A DNA stretch of 64,000 bases from Brachycybe producta (lineage: Eukaryota; Arthropoda; Diplopoda; Playtdesmida; Andrognathidae). The translations under genes and the position numbers were made by a program. Below the pieces are notes generated by a model that did not search any database, was not told the origin of the DNA, and saw only the letters and a list, made by a program, of their open reading frames with translations. The stretch lies in assembly GCA_036925085.1 (NCBI GenBank), contig JAUPFP010000024.1, positions 448,001-512,000 on the forward strand, read 5' to 3'. This document shows, piece after piece, positions 23,385-36,359 of this stretch (position 1 is its first letter; the number at the start of each line of letters is the position of its first letter).

Positions 23385-26300
23385 ATGCCGATATTTGGCA
23401 GTTCTTCACCTTTTGATCAAGATGTTGGTAAGTTTCTTTTTGAAAAATGTTTCATTTCGATTGTAATAAGTCGGATTTAAAAAAAAATTGGTTCATTTTT
23501 AACGAAATTCCATTTTTATTATAAAAACCAAAGACGACAATGATGATTATGGCTCCTCCTCTGCCTCTTTATTTCACAACTTATTTTAAATGTTATTTGC
23601 AAATAGGAACACATTCCAAACGGATCCACGTTCTATTCGGAAAACGGTGATTTCTAATCAAATGTTTTGTTTTTTTAATCGTTTAGAAAAAGCAACAAAT
23701 GAGAATAACACGAGTGAGGATTGGGCTCTTATCATGGAAATATGCGATAATGTTGGAAAAACACCTAACGGGTATAAATTTATGCACGAAACGATTCAGT
23801 TAGACATTTTATGCAAATCTATTCGGTTTATATCTTTGGGTTTTGACAATGCATTTCACATGCTGCAATTGGACTTCTGTCTCTCTGCCGCAGGCCTTCT
23901 TGTCTGCACGCGTGTATTTTTTCAATTGAAATTCAAATATGTGTGTGTTTTGTTTGTTACAGTTCGAAAGATTGTCTCCGTTCGATCGTCAAACGGTTAA
24001 ACAGTCACATTCCGAACGTAGCCATGCAATCTCTAACGGTAAATAAAAGAACCTGGTTTCAATGTTTAGACGCTTCTCAAACTATGATTATTCTGTCTTT
24101 CAAGATTAAGCGAAACTTGAATCATAATTAAAGCTTTCAAAATAAGTTTTTATATAAGTTTGAAAACGAACCAACTTTAAGACGATATTTTTTCATTTTT
24201 TTGTTTTGTACGTAAAAGTTTATTTTGTAAGATATCAACCTGAAAATACTATCTTAAATTGATTGGGCTACCCTTCTAGTTTCTACAACACTTTTTAGTT
24301 TCTCTTGATTTTGTTTCGAAAATACAGAATAATCAGAGTTCAAGAATAAGTTGTTGATAACCATCGTAAACCAAGTTCTGAACGTGGTGTTTAACCGCTT
24401 TGTTTCGTTTCCAGGTGTTAGATGCGTGTGTAAACAATTGTGGAAAGATATTTCATCTGGAAGTTGCTTCCAGAGATTTTGAGAGTGAAATAAAGAGGCA
24501 GCTTAGTGGAAAGGTGATTTTCTTTTATATATATATTTGTATACTTCGTTATAAGGGTTTTTTCTCGTTCCGTTTCAGGCACATCAGAAGGTCGCAGAAA
24601 AACTGAAACAGTTGGTCAAGAAATGGGCTGAAGGAGAATTTAAATCAGATCCTCAACTCGGGTAAAATAACACATTGACGATAACGTCGTTTTTTTTATA
24701 TCTTGTTTAAAATTTGTCGCTGATTACAAATAGCTTAATTCCTTCGCTGTACACACAACTGAAATCGGAGGGAATCGATTTTCTTTCGTCTGATCCAGTA
24801 ACTTGTTTCTTGTTTTATTTCGTTTGTAATTTTTGGTGTTGATTATGGTTTTCTCCTCGCTTGTTTTACAGCCAAAGAAATCGGCAGTTACATTCAGCAG
24901 AGATCCAAACGTTGTTTCCACCCAACAGGAGGAGGATGATCTTGCAAAAGGTAACAAACATCTCGTTTTTAGTTTATCTCTGCTCTCAAACGTGTTATTT
25001 TTTATGAAGCTATCGAGCTTTCGTTGAAAGACAGTCAACACCCGTCGACATCCAGTAGCCGTCTCTATCCCGCTGTTCGTCCTCCGTCTCCCACTTTTTC
25101 TCCACAGAAGGAGCCAAGGAAAGTCAGAGCAATCTATGACTTTGAAGCAGCAGAAGATAATGAACTTACATTCAAAGAGGGGGAAATTGTAAACGTTCTA
25201 GATGATAGGTAAAAGTTGCGTTTGATGAGTTGCAATGATGAATTTGATGAAATTGTTTTAATTTTTCAGTGATCCCAATTGGTGGAAGGGAGCAACGAGT
25301 CGAGGAGAAGGGCTTTTTCCGGCAAATTTCGTCACCTCCGAGCTGTCGGCAGAACCGGAACATTTCAGTCAGTTTCAGTCTCGCCTATTTTTTATAAAAT
25401 TAGTTTCTGCATCGTCTAAATTGATTTCAGGGAAGAAAGCTGTTCAGTTCAATGAAATTGTTGAAGTGAAGACAGTTGAAACTGACGATCAACCGGTGGA
25501 AATCGACCAGGAAAAGATTGATAGGTTGTTACATCTTCTAAATGAAGCTGATCCAACGGGAGAAAGACCCGACGTCGGCGAATTGATGCAATTAGAAGGT
25601 TTTCTCGTTGAATTCGTTTTATTGCGTGCTCATTTAATTCTATGAACATTAAATTCAAATTTAGATCAGTGTCATGCAATGGGCCCTCTCTTAGATCAGG
25701 AATTAGAGAAAATTGATAAGCAAGTTATATTTTGTTTTAGCATGCTTTACATTCATATTTTTCCTCTTGAATGCGAAAATAAACACAAAATTTAACTTTT
25801 TAAAAAGGAAACATGCAACATTGACGAAATTATGTCAAGAACTAATGGATTCTTTGAATATGTATCACTCTCTGATGCGAGACAGTCCAGCGCACGCGTT
25901 TGGTTACGGCCCTCCAAAGAATCCCGGCACGTACGCATACGGTCCATCGTCTGTCGTAATGGGACATCCAAACTCTCAACCGGACGTAATAATAGCATCT
26001 TATTTGAAAAATTCAGTTGATTTTTTTAGACGCATTCTAATGCATGGGACGTTTTTTAGCTGCCTTTTCACGGTCCACCATCGAATCAGGGCTATATGCC
26101 TCAAGGTCCCATGCCCCCGCCGCCTTTCTCTGTAGGGCAACAGTCACATATTGGTCACATGCCTATTTTAGCTCATCCCGGAATGCAAGGTACTTGCTCA
26201 CTGGTGATTACAATATTATTTTTAAATAAATTTTAAATAAATTCTTACTCTTTTTGTTTGATAGGACCGTCGTCCCTGCCACTTATGGCACAGGCCAATC

Positions 26301-26656
26301 CGAGAGGACACATTCCCGATCCTCAGCAGGTTCCATCGTCGACAGATTCGCGATCCCAACTTCCGCACACTTCTGGTGTCGGCCATTACGCCAAGTACGA
26401 GATTTTTTTTTAAACTTATGTACGTTTTGACTAAAAATTGCCAAAATAAGCTTCAAATTATGTAATTTTTTTAAGTTCTGGAGCACCGATTATGACACAA
26501 TATGGTATTCCAACTGGTCCTCATTATGCACCTACGGGTAACATGATGGGTCCTCCTCCGCCACAACAGCAACAGATGGAAGGATATGCACATCCGCAAT
26601 ATCTTATCCGTCAACAGCAACCGCAGTCGTTGCCTCCGCAGCAACAACTCCTCTGA
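23385..26656 (+). CDS. STAM: signal transducing adaptor molecule (STAM, ESCRT-0 subunit)
   Basis: Fifteen exons: 23385-23427, 23687-23771, 23963-24038, 24415-24513, 24579-24661, 24734-24797, 24872-24950, 25010-25208, 25270-25367, 25431-25598, 25665-25719, 25808-25985, 26060-26189, 26265-26394, 26476-26656; 555 aa. STAM pairs with HRS on endosomes, binds ubiquitinated cargo and recruits deubiquitinases. Order: VHS domain ([32 protein letters not shown]), a ubiquitin-interacting motif (EEDDLAKAIELSL), SH3 ([29 protein letters not shown]), a GAT-like coiled coil, and a Pro/Gln-rich tail ending PPQQQLL, like vertebrate NYHQQPLL. The intron after 25719 begins GC (gataa|gcaagt), a GC-AG intron forced by the phase. 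An inverted-repeat element sits in intron 3. Confidence 0.95.
24069..24350. repeat. dispersed inverted-repeat family, copy 3, in a STAM intron
   Basis: Outer segments (tctcaaactatgattattct / agaataatcagagttcaag) and the inner ttctagtttctacaacac match the other copies. The left inner arm is more degraded. It lies wholly in the intron 24039-24414. Confidence 0.5.
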
Positions 26657-27486
26657 AATTTAGAATTTAGTATCTTATAAATTTGCATATAAAGCGGAAA
26701 AGAAAATCCAAAGATTTGGGTTTTTGTTCGTTATATTATTCTGGCTAAAAACCTAGACAATTTGAATCGGGGGCGGGTGAGGTAGGTTTTTCGACATTTC
26801 TCCATCTCTTATTAGAAATGGTTCGTGATCACATTTTTCAAAGTTTGTAAATTATTCTTATGATGATTTTTGTCTGCTCTATATAAATGTTGTCACAACG
26901 TTCACACGATAAAAACGGTTGATGCACGGACTTAATCGCCTGCAAAAGCTTCGGGTATTATCTGTAAATAATAATTTGCATTTTTTTGGTAAATAATCGC
27001 AAGTATTGATGACATTCTTTCCGGTTTTTATCATTAATGTGAGTAAGGAAGCCAGACAAATGCGCTTTTCAGTGTCAAAGAACTTGGTTAGAGGCTAGAG
27101 TTCTAGTCTTACAAAGAATAGTTTTAGATGTTTGGCCGCTAGCCACAAATTTCTAGCCTTTAATCAGGTTCTTTGACTGAAAAACGCATTATCTGGTTAC
27201 CTGATCAATGAGAAATATATTTCTGCTTCTATTTTAGTAAGGTACAGTGTGTAAAAATGTTACCATTATCATTATTTACTGTATATCACTTTTAATTTGT
27301 TTTGCACTGAAAATTGAAAACAAAACATCACATGTTATTGTAGGTAAAGTTTTTGAAACACAAATACTATAGATAAAAAAAATATGAAAATCGTGACTTT
27401 AATTTTTATGTTCTGTTTAATTAACATTACAGAGAATCGGTGATGAAAATAAACAGCAAAAATAAAAAGTCGTCTTTTGCGGGATT
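26657..27486. other. convergent 3' spacer between STAM and PSMD14
   Basis: No coding sequence. It carries both 3' UTRs and one inverted-repeat element, listed next. Confidence 0.5.
27052..27199. repeat. short element with about 45-base terminal inverted repeats
   Basis: The left arm reads ccagacaaatgcgcttttca then gtcaaagaac and ggctaga. The right arm reversed reads ccagataatgcgtttttca, gtcaaagaac, ggctaga. The centre is about 55 bases. It is non-coding and MITE-like. Confidence 0.6.
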
Positions 27487-29010
<1,524 letters not shown>

Positions 29011-29619
29011 GTCACTGAAATGAGTTCAAAAAACGCTATGTCACTGTCAATGATCGCGCCACTAAACTTCAGTTTAACAGCAAAAAATACGTGAACTTAT
29101 CAAGAAAACACAACATGAAACAAAGTACTTGCCTTAAATAATATGTTTCTGTTCTTAAACGATTAGTTTTCACGTATATTTAGTGTTGAAAGTGAAAAAA
29201 ACACGGGACGAGAATCTCAACTTCTACAATAAAGACAAACATCGATAACTGACTATTTATATATCGATATATATGTATCGTATTGATTAAGATAAATATA
29301 TAGAGAGAGCAAAACTCTATGTAAGAGAAAAAAACGTTTGTGGGTGAGTGAGCACGAATTGTCTAACCTCGCGACAAGGTTTGTTTAATTCTTCTTATAA
29401 CCTTATTATTTTTTATTATTTATTTTTATGAATACAACTTTGAATTTTGGTCACGCGGTTATGTCTTGTTCATTCATAGTGAACCAGTTGGTGAGAAATG
29501 TAGTACTAAGTAGTTGTGGCGACATCTATTGGCCGACACTGAAGACTTTATAGGCAAAGTTTTTTAGTTGCGCTACCTCTATTTATTTATCTCATTGGCA
29601 AAAAGTAGCAGACGACAAA
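29011..29619. promoter_or_regulatory. shared upstream region of PSMD14 and CMC1
   Basis: This head-to-head spacer probably contains both promoters and the PSMD14 5' UTR. Its middle (about 29285-29580) is similar to the MITE at 31801-32190: ctctatgtaagag, gggtgagtgagc and gtggcgacatctattgg recur in the same order. A mobile element may therefore have landed in this promoter region. Confidence 0.45.
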
Positions 29620-30211
29620 ATGGTGAACAAATTTGGCGCTTCAGGTTCTACTGATTCCGAATTTTCCTCTTCTTCGATGGTTTTAAAGAAACAATTAGGA
29701 GGAGGACCTCTTGGATTGGGAGATCCCGATGACAGAACTCTCAGGAAAGTAGAACTCGAAATATTAATTCCAAAAAAGATGAGAGACAAAGCGAAAAATG
29801 AGAAATGTGTACCGGAAGTCAATGGTTTGATCTCCTGTTTATATTACTTTCTTGCCTTTTTTCTAGTTGTAGCCTTGACAGTTATTGTTTTATTATTTAT
29901 GTTCTCTAAGCATTCGGAGATTGCTGCAAATTGACCGGTTTATCAATGGTCCTCAAGTGTAGAAACGAGAATTCCGCTTTAAAGTCCTGTTTGTCACGAT
30001 GGTAATTTGTCAAGATGTGGAGATTTTAATGATTAATGTTGTGCTGTCATCTTTTCCCTTTTTTTTTTTGACATTTCTTTAATATTTATTTAGGTACTCC
30101 GATGAGCAGTTTAATAAAGAATGTAGAGAAGAATATCTGAAAGAAAGGTCCGAATACAGGAAAACAGGAATATCAGAAAGTGCAAAGAAAAAGGAATCGT
30201 CCACATTCTAG
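29620..30211 (+). CDS. CMC1: COX assembly mitochondrial protein 1 (CMC1)
   Basis: Three exons: 29620-29824, 29911-30001, 30094-30211; 137 aa. CMC1 is a twin-cysteine protein of the mitochondrial intermembrane space that stabilises newly made COX1 during cytochrome oxidase assembly. Matches to human CMC1 include EILIPKKMRDKAK, CCKLTGLSMVLKCR, NENSALKSCL and CREEYLKERSEYRKTG. The cysteine pattern is CC-x10-C, then x9-C, then x13-C, the same as human. The first about 45 residues (Ser/Gly-rich, from MVNKFGASG) have no human counterpart. A downstream in-frame Met exists (MVLKKQLGG), so the true start may be later. An attaaa-type signal lies near 30280. Confidence 0.92.
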
Positions 30212-30489
30212 AATTTATATATATAGATATATAGAATATGGGGGTTTCTTCTTTTGTAACAACCAGTTTCTGTACAGAATTAAAGACTATAGATTAGGTA
30301 CTTTGTTTTAAAGTATAACCGTCTTTAAGGGTCATGCTCAAATGGTTTTAGTGAGGTTGTCAGGTAACAGGATGTAAGAAGAAGAAGAAAGTCATGAATC
30401 TCTCTTGTCAATTGTTTTTTAGCAAAGTTTAGAGTTCCAGACGAAACTCTTTTTTTTTTAAATACAGGTAGAATATTTTGATAGAGAAT

Positions 30490-31647
30490 ATGGAGACCCC
30501 AACTTTTGATATTTCAATCATTAATCAATGTCCGGAAATTTTGGTTCTTGGCCTTGTTTTTGCTACCCTTTTGTTGGTCGTTTACAACAATGGACGTACA
30601 AGAATGTTAGCGAAAAAATATGAGCTTGGTAGTAAGGCTGTATTTATAACTGGATGTGATTCTGGAATCGGATACGAGTGTGCAGTCCTTTGCGACAGAC
30701 TCGGATTCAGAGTCTATGCTGGTTGCCTTTTTCCTCGTGGAGATGGAGCAAAGAGGCTTATGTCCGGAACGAAACATCTTAGTGTTCTGGACTTGGACGT
30801 AACGGACGGAAACAAACTTCAAATGGCTTGCGACTTAATAACAACGGAAATGCGCCAGAACGGTAGAAAATATTATATTGTATTCAAACATGAAATGTAT
30901 TATTGATTCTTTTCTTGTGTTAGGTCTTTATGCTTTAATAAACAATGCGGGAGTTTTGAATTATGGTGCATTTCAGTGGTTGAAATGGGAACAAATCGAA
31001 AAGCAGATCGATGTAAATCTCATTGGGACCATTCGTGTCACTAAGACCTTTCTACCACTCATAAAGAAAGGAAAGGGTAATTAATGGAATGTCACCAGTG
31101 CTATTCGAAATATGAATCAAACTCGTTGTTTCTTTGGTTGATTTTGATAGGTAGAATTGTGACAATGTCTAGCATTAATGGTTTATTGTCGTATCCTCTT
31201 CAATCCGTCTATTGTGCCACGAAATTTGCTCTCGAAGGATTTTGCGATTCTCTACGTTACGAACTGCAACGTTACGAGGTCCATGTGATTTGCATGCAAC
31301 TGGGTGATTTCAGTAAGCTCACTAACATAATGGCAAACCACGAACGAGACGCTTTGAACATGTGGAACGCGATGTCAAAGGAGCTAAGGGATGAAGAGCG
31401 AGACTACTTCTGGCATATTCAAGACGTCATTTGCAAGAACTGCGGTATGATGAGTCCTGCCTCTTTCGAGGATTCTCAACTATATGCAGACATTCAAGAT
31501 GTTCTCTTGTCTTCAAAACCACGAGCTCGCTACATGTGCATGTCTTTGAAACAAAAGTTGATTTTTAAATTTATTTTGCTATTACCAAAAAATTTTATTG
31601 ATGCTTTTGTTGGTTTTATATTTGGGAAAATGACTCAACTTAAATAG
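30490..31647 (+). CDS. short-chain dehydrogenase/reductase, BDH1/SDR9C-like
   Basis: Three coding exons: 30490-30862, 30924-31076, 31151-31647; 340 aa. An acceptor at 30466 implies a 5' UTR intron. An N-terminal hydrophobic helix (about residues 17-32) is followed by a Rossmann NAD(P) site TGCDSGIG (54-61), NNAG (131-134), and catalytic Ser183, Tyr196 and Lys200 in SVYCATK. Blocks such as FRVYAGCLFPRGDGAKRL and TKTFLPLIKKGKG resemble 3-hydroxybutyrate dehydrogenase type 1 and the retinol/17-beta-hydroxysteroid SDR9C group. The substrate (ketone body, retinoid or steroid) cannot be chosen from sequence. A second hydrophobic stretch at the C-terminus (FIDAFVGFIFG) suggests membrane association. 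Confidence 0.85.
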
Positions 31648-32307
31648 GAAGACAAGTTACGCAATTATTTAAATTTTACGCAATCATTTTCTTTCGAGTA
31701 TACTCAATAGATGGCGCAAAAAATGAAAAGTGACAAATAGAAGTTTGGAAAAGGTGCAATGTATAGCCTCTTATAGGGGCTATGGTGCATGTTTCAAGAA
31801 GGATATATACGTAGAGGTAGCTCAACTCCATGTAAGGGAAAACATCGCGGGTGAGAGAGCTTTAATAGTATAGTCTTTTCTATTTGTTTTTATAAGGAGA
31901 GCCGTGAATCGTTCTCTTGTACTATCTTTTATCTTTGAGGAACTTAGCTTTATTTAGACGTGGCGTCATCTATTGATGACATTCGGCTATGAGGCCCGAT
32001 TTATATATAAAGGTCGTTCAACTAAAAGCCTATAAAGCATTCCATATCGCCAATAGATGGCGCTATCTTTATAATAAAGCAAAATAATGAGACAAAAAAA
32101 TAACTGAAGATCGAAGAAAGGCTACGCAATTAAAGCTCACTCACACAAGATGTTTTCTTCTAACGTGAAGTTGATCTATCTCTAGGTATTTATCTTAAGC
32201 AGAATTTCTCTAGTTGTGTAACCTCCATGTATGTATCTTGGAAAGAAATAAAATTCTGAAAGTCGCGTAAGTTTTACGGAATCATCCGATCTTTGCAAAT
32301 ATTAAAA
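31648..32307. other. spacer with MITE between the SDR gene and ATP5IF1
   Basis: Apart from the inverted-repeat element at 31801-32190 nothing coding is seen. The motif atagatggcgc appears near 31709 and again near 32053, perhaps as remnants of element ends. Confidence 0.4.
31801..32190. repeat. MITE with about 75-base terminal inverted repeats
   Basis: The left arm contains gtagaggtagctcaactcca, ggaaaacatc and gtgagagagctttaat. The right arm (32120-32190) holds their inverses: attaaagctcactcac, gatgttttc and gttgatctatctctagg. The interior is about 240 bases and non-coding. A related copy sits in the CMC1/PSMD14 promoter region. Confidence 0.65.
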
Positions 32308-33374
32308 ATGGCTCTTCGTTTTGGAGTTTGTTCGCTGCGAATGCGCACCAAGCAATACCTGCCTGTAATGTCTAAGTATGTGGGTTTTAAACTTATATTC
32401 GTTATTAATAATTTTTAGATTTGTTTTTTGTGTAAGATTTCATGAGAATAGGCGAATTTGCCGAAATAAAAGGCGCCCGTTTTGGCGGCGCCCACGGTGA
32501 CCATTTCTAGAGGTCATCGTAGTCATATTATCATCATCTCTTTTCTTTACGGTTTCTGTTTTACAGTTACGCCGCGTACAGCTCTGGAAATAGTACGGGG
32601 GGTGGGGAATACGGCAGTGGAGTCGGCAAGGTGCAAAACATTATCACAAGATGATCTTCGTTTTAGTTGTGTTAATTTTAGTCTGTATTTCTGTTTTAGG
32701 GTGGTGGCGCCGGTGGATCCATCAGGTACAACCATTGACTTGCTGAGTTGGTTGCAGGCGATCAATTCTGGCTTGTCGATTCATGACTTGTCAATACAAA
32801 AAATTGATGGTGTTTGCGGTAGATTTTTTTGTTAATTCAATCCAGCTTTTATTAATTATTACCGTTCAATTGACAAGGTTTCAAATTTGGGAACATACGC
32901 ATCTATTCAATTCTAATGATGGTAATGATGATAATTAGTTAAAAGTAGAAAAAAATAGGCACTGCTCATATATAATATAAAAAAAAAACCAACGTCTGTG
33001 GCTTTTATAAGAGACAATCCAGAATTGACAAGTCAGAAGTGATCGACCATAATGTGGTTAAGCATATCTTTTTTAAAGGTTTTTTTTTTTACTTAATCGT
33101 TTTTCAGAGAAGCCGGTGGTGCTTTTGGAAGACGTGAAGCGGCTCAAGAAGAGCAATATTTTAGACGTTTGGTAATTGTTTGTCATTAAGAGCGTGTTTC
33201 ATAACGATGCTACATGTTTATGTTTGCTTCGTAAAGCAAAACGAGCAACTGGAAAAAATGAAGGATCAAATTAGCGTGGAGATCAAACATCATGAGGAAC
33301 AGCTGAAGCATCACCAGGAAGCAATCGAACGCCACAAGCAACGTATTCAGGAAATTGCAAAGGAAAACAAGTAG
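32308..33374 (+). CDS. ATP5IF1: ATP synthase inhibitory factor IF1
   Basis: Five exons: 32308-32375, 32567-32630, 32700-32725, 33108-33171, 33237-33374; 119 aa. IF1 blocks ATP hydrolysis by the mitochondrial F1 motor at low pH. The N-terminus (MALRFGVCSLRMRTKQ) is a basic amphipathic presequence. The inhibitory segment reads GAGGSIREAGGAFGRREAAQ then EEQYFRR, nearly identical to vertebrate IF1. A His-rich coiled coil follows (HHEEQLKHHQEAIERHKQRI); the histidines mediate the pH-dependent dimer/tetramer switch in mammals. The 26-base exon 3 is very short but keeps the frame. It is convergent with REC114. Confidence 0.95.
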
Positions 33375-33533
33375 TGATTTAAAATCACACTTACGATGCG
33401 TTTGTTCACTTTAAAACGTTTTTTTTTTTCTTCTTTGTTTCTTTTATTTGAAATTAATGACGAGAGAGTAACATAGTTTTAGCAAGACACTGTTACGTTA
33501 ATAAAACAAATTACGATATAAACGGTGGCTTGT

Positions 33534-34535
33534 TTATGATGGGAATGAAATGTTTTGCTGCGAAGATCCTCTAGAGGAATCTTCGTCGGAAGTCACACCC
33601 GAAAGACATCTTTCCACGGCCTCCACGAACGACGGGAATGTCGGATCTGCTAAGCAGAACGCGATGACGTCTCGAAGTCCTTCACTGTCGCCGACGTCCT
33701 CGGCGTTTCCTCTGTACGCGGTGGGTAGGATGTATTTTGTCGGCTCGAGGATTGCCTTTTAAATACGTTTGAATTGAGTTTGATAACTTGATATAGAAAG
33801 GAAAGCAACTTACTTGAGCCATTACTTCGGTGCTAACTTCATTTGATAGTACCGTTGGCACACCGGTTGTCTGAAATTATCAATTCATTGATCAGATTTT
33901 AATCGGCGACGTTATTTCGTGTATCAGTTACGTTCGTTAGATTCGTTTTGAAGTTGACGTAGTTGCAGATATGTTGCGTGCAATTCAGACACTGTTCTAT
34001 TCCGCTTCGACTGTTAGATTTTTCGAACTTGATTCTAAAGCGCCTCGTTCCACTCTGTAAGATTAAAATCTGTTGTTATTTTGATTATCGTTTCCTTACG
34101 AAAGCTCATTCAACCGTGATCTTAGACTGAAATAGAACACTGTCTCCTCTAGCAATGGCTCGCATGTGTTTCTTCGCATTGGGGAGAAAGATGCTTTCCT
34201 GTCGAGAAAGAGAAACGGAAAGGATGAGTTCAGTTCGGTTTATGACTCTTAAATTAAAGAGTGGGCACCAAGATCAAGTTTCTCTTTGTTATGACGAGTT
34301 GCAAACTTGCCGTCAAATTCAGCGACATGTCTCCATTTTCTGAAGAGAACAACTAAAAAAACAACAAGAATTTTCAGTTAGAAAGTGAAATTTACAAGTG
34401 AATTGTGCTTACGATCCATTTGTTTGCATTATGAGCATTTGGAGTGGAAATTTCTGTCTCGTTTGGCTGTCGCAGACGTGCGTACTTCTGAAGCGGCCAC
34501 TCGGAAGGGCAGCAAAGTCCGACAGGTTCGTTCAT
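33534..34535 (-). CDS. REC114: meiotic recombination protein REC114
   Basis: Six minus-strand exons: 34535-34413, 34352-34269, 34198-34115, 34054-33932, 33870-33814, 33755-33534; 230 aa. REC114 works with MEI4 and IHO1/Mer2 to start meiotic double-strand breaks by SPO11. The family is poorly conserved, so the match rests on short signatures in the right order. EWPLQKYARL near the start and KWILFSSENG lead into the PH-like domain. GDSVLFQSKI and RRFRIKFEKSN then GIEQCLNCTQHICNYV match the vertebrate LLF...FRVQF...CCxCVQxLxxYL pattern. The C-terminal helix CLADPTFPSFVEAVE corresponds to the MEI4-binding end. All exons are phase 0. The long linker is shorter than in vertebrates. Confidence 0.82.
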
Positions 34536-34583
34536 TTATTCGTTTGTTCCTATTGAAAAAAAACTTTTTAATCTACCACATTT

Positions 34584-35020
34584 ACGCGCGTGAATTATTT
34601 AGTTTGTTTGTAAGCAAACAGATGGCGACACGTGCGCAGTGAAAAAGGTTTTTTAATCGTGACGTCATTTTTCTTTTCTGATTTTTTTGCAAATTTGCGT
34701 CACTTTCTATCAAATTTCAAGTTTTTGTCACCTGTTTTTGTGAGAAGCTGTCAAAACTCTTTTAATATTGGCTCATTGCTTTTTTTTTCTTCTATTTTGA
34801 AGCTTTTAATTTGAGATATTAACGCGCGTAAATTAATTCGTTTGTTTATTTGCCGATAGACGGCGCCATTAGCGCCGTAGAGAGCTCTTTTTTTGTTTGT
34901 GACGTCATGTTTCTTGTCTGATTTTTTTTTGTTGCTAATTTACGGAACATTTGCGGTCAGATTTTGTAACCTTTAATTTTTGTAAGTATATCTGTCAAAT
35001 TCCTTCAAATGGTTTAGTTA
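34584..35020. repeat. two diverged direct repeats of about 200-240 bases
   Basis: Copy A starts at 34584 (acgcgcgtgaattattt) and copy B at 34821 (aacgcgcgtaaattaatt). Shared blocks in order: gtttgttt, agatggcg / agacggcg, gtgacgtcat, tcttttctgattttttt / tcttgtctgattttttt, and gctgtcaaa / ctgtcaaat near the end. The identity is patchy, so this is an old duplication. It lies directly upstream of REC114 and may include its promoter. Confidence 0.5.
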
Positions 35021-35207
35021 TGCGTCAATGGTAAAGGTGTCTGGTATTGAACATATTGTAATTGGATGTGAAAAGAATGAAATCCGTAATAAATAAGACC
35101 ATTTTTAATGATTATTATTCGGGTGTTAGAAAAAATAGTAAGGCGCGCGAAACCATCGTCTCGTCCTTTCCGCTTTCTCGCTCGGTTCTAGTTTTGAACC
35201 GGGTCTT

Positions 35208-35394
35208 AGGTCCGAATTCACGAAGGACACTAGGCACATGAACTTCAACTTGAACCCTTTAACCAGGGTTTCTTCATAGAAAAGCCTTGTGTTATTTAAC
35301 TACTCATTAACACTGATTTTTCTATTTTGGAACCCTGTTCTGAGTGTTCAGGTTGAAATTCAAGTGGTCAGTTTCCTTCTTGAATGTGGGCCTT
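35208..35394. repeat. inverted-repeat element upstream of MFF
   Basis: The left arm reads ggtccgaattcacgaaggac ... gaacttcaacttgaac. The right arm reads gttcaggttgaaattcaag ... ccttcttgaatgtgggcc, its inverse. A related arm (ttccttcttgaatttgggcc) lies alone near 9535. It is MITE-like and has no coding capacity. Confidence 0.55.
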
Positions 35395-35445
35395 TATCAA
35401 CGCGGATCTAATATTATAACTTATTAATTTTTCAGTCAATTGAAG

Positions 35446-36359
35446 ATGTCTTCAGTTTCGAGTCCAATTCACCGTTATTCGGGCGACTACGAAAACACAT
35501 TTTACGATCAGAATTTCACAGCAGACATAAGCAACAAGATGAGAGTTCCGACAAAGATCTTGGTGACCGGAGGAGACGAGGCCGATAGAGACGAAGTCCT
35601 TGCAAAGGAAACGATCATGACCATGTCTTTCATGGACGGCAAAGTGAACATGAGGGTTCCGGATCGTATCGTCGTAGCGGGTAACGCAATTAACCACTAA
35701 TATGTTGCTTTTATCTAGAGAAGATTTTTTCGTCATAGGACACGAGCAACACATGGAAGCGAAAGCACCGCCGAGAGAACTTCATCTTGAGCAGGTTTTA
35801 ACTCCGCAGCCCATTCGAGTGGAGACGCCACCAAGGGTTCTAACGTTAGAAGATCACTACTTTCCAACGGGTGAGACGGAAAAGAAAAGAGGCAAAAGTT
35901 CTATAATGATATCGTTGTATGTGTTGGTCGGTGTATAGTTGATGAAGATTCAGAGAACGACGATAACGAGGCAGAAGAAAGGACCAGACATGTTAGTGAT
36001 AACCCAGAAAACCAACAAATCTCTCAAGACGACAACAGAGCCATGTAAGTGTCATTATATAAGTCGTATGCAGGTGTTATTTGCCGTACTTCTTTATCAA
36101 TGGAACCGGAGAATGAAGGAACTTAAAACATGTTCTAAAAAGGTTGCCATCGACTCCGCCGTTTCTTGCTTCGGACAACGTTCTCAGCCCATCCGAAGAG
36201 GTCTTGGCTCTACGTCGACACCTTCTAAGACTGACGAGACGTGTTGCATGCCTGGAACAAGACACTCAAGCCCGACAACAAAGAGAGATGGTCATCACTT
36301 CTTTAGGTGTTGCCTATTTTGTATTGAAGGCGTTGCTTTGGCTTCACAGACATTGGTAA
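35446..36359 (+). CDS. MFF: mitochondrial fission factor (MFF)
   Basis: Four coding exons: 35446-35680, 35739-35870, 35939-36044, 36143-36359; 229 aa. MFF is a tail-anchored outer mitochondrial and peroxisomal membrane protein that recruits the dynamin DRP1. The N-terminal repeats MRVPTKILV and MRVPDRIVVAG correspond to the DRP1-binding motifs of human MFF (MRVPEKL, MQVPERIVVAG). ETPPRVLTLED matches the conserved KTPPRVLTLSE block. A coiled coil (LRRHLLRLTRRVACLEQDTQ) leads into a C-terminal membrane anchor (MVITSLGVAYFVLKALLWLH) with a basic end. The acceptor at 35435 shows a 5' UTR intron. It is shorter than human isoforms in the middle, an acidic Asn/Glu-rich linker. Confidence 0.93.
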
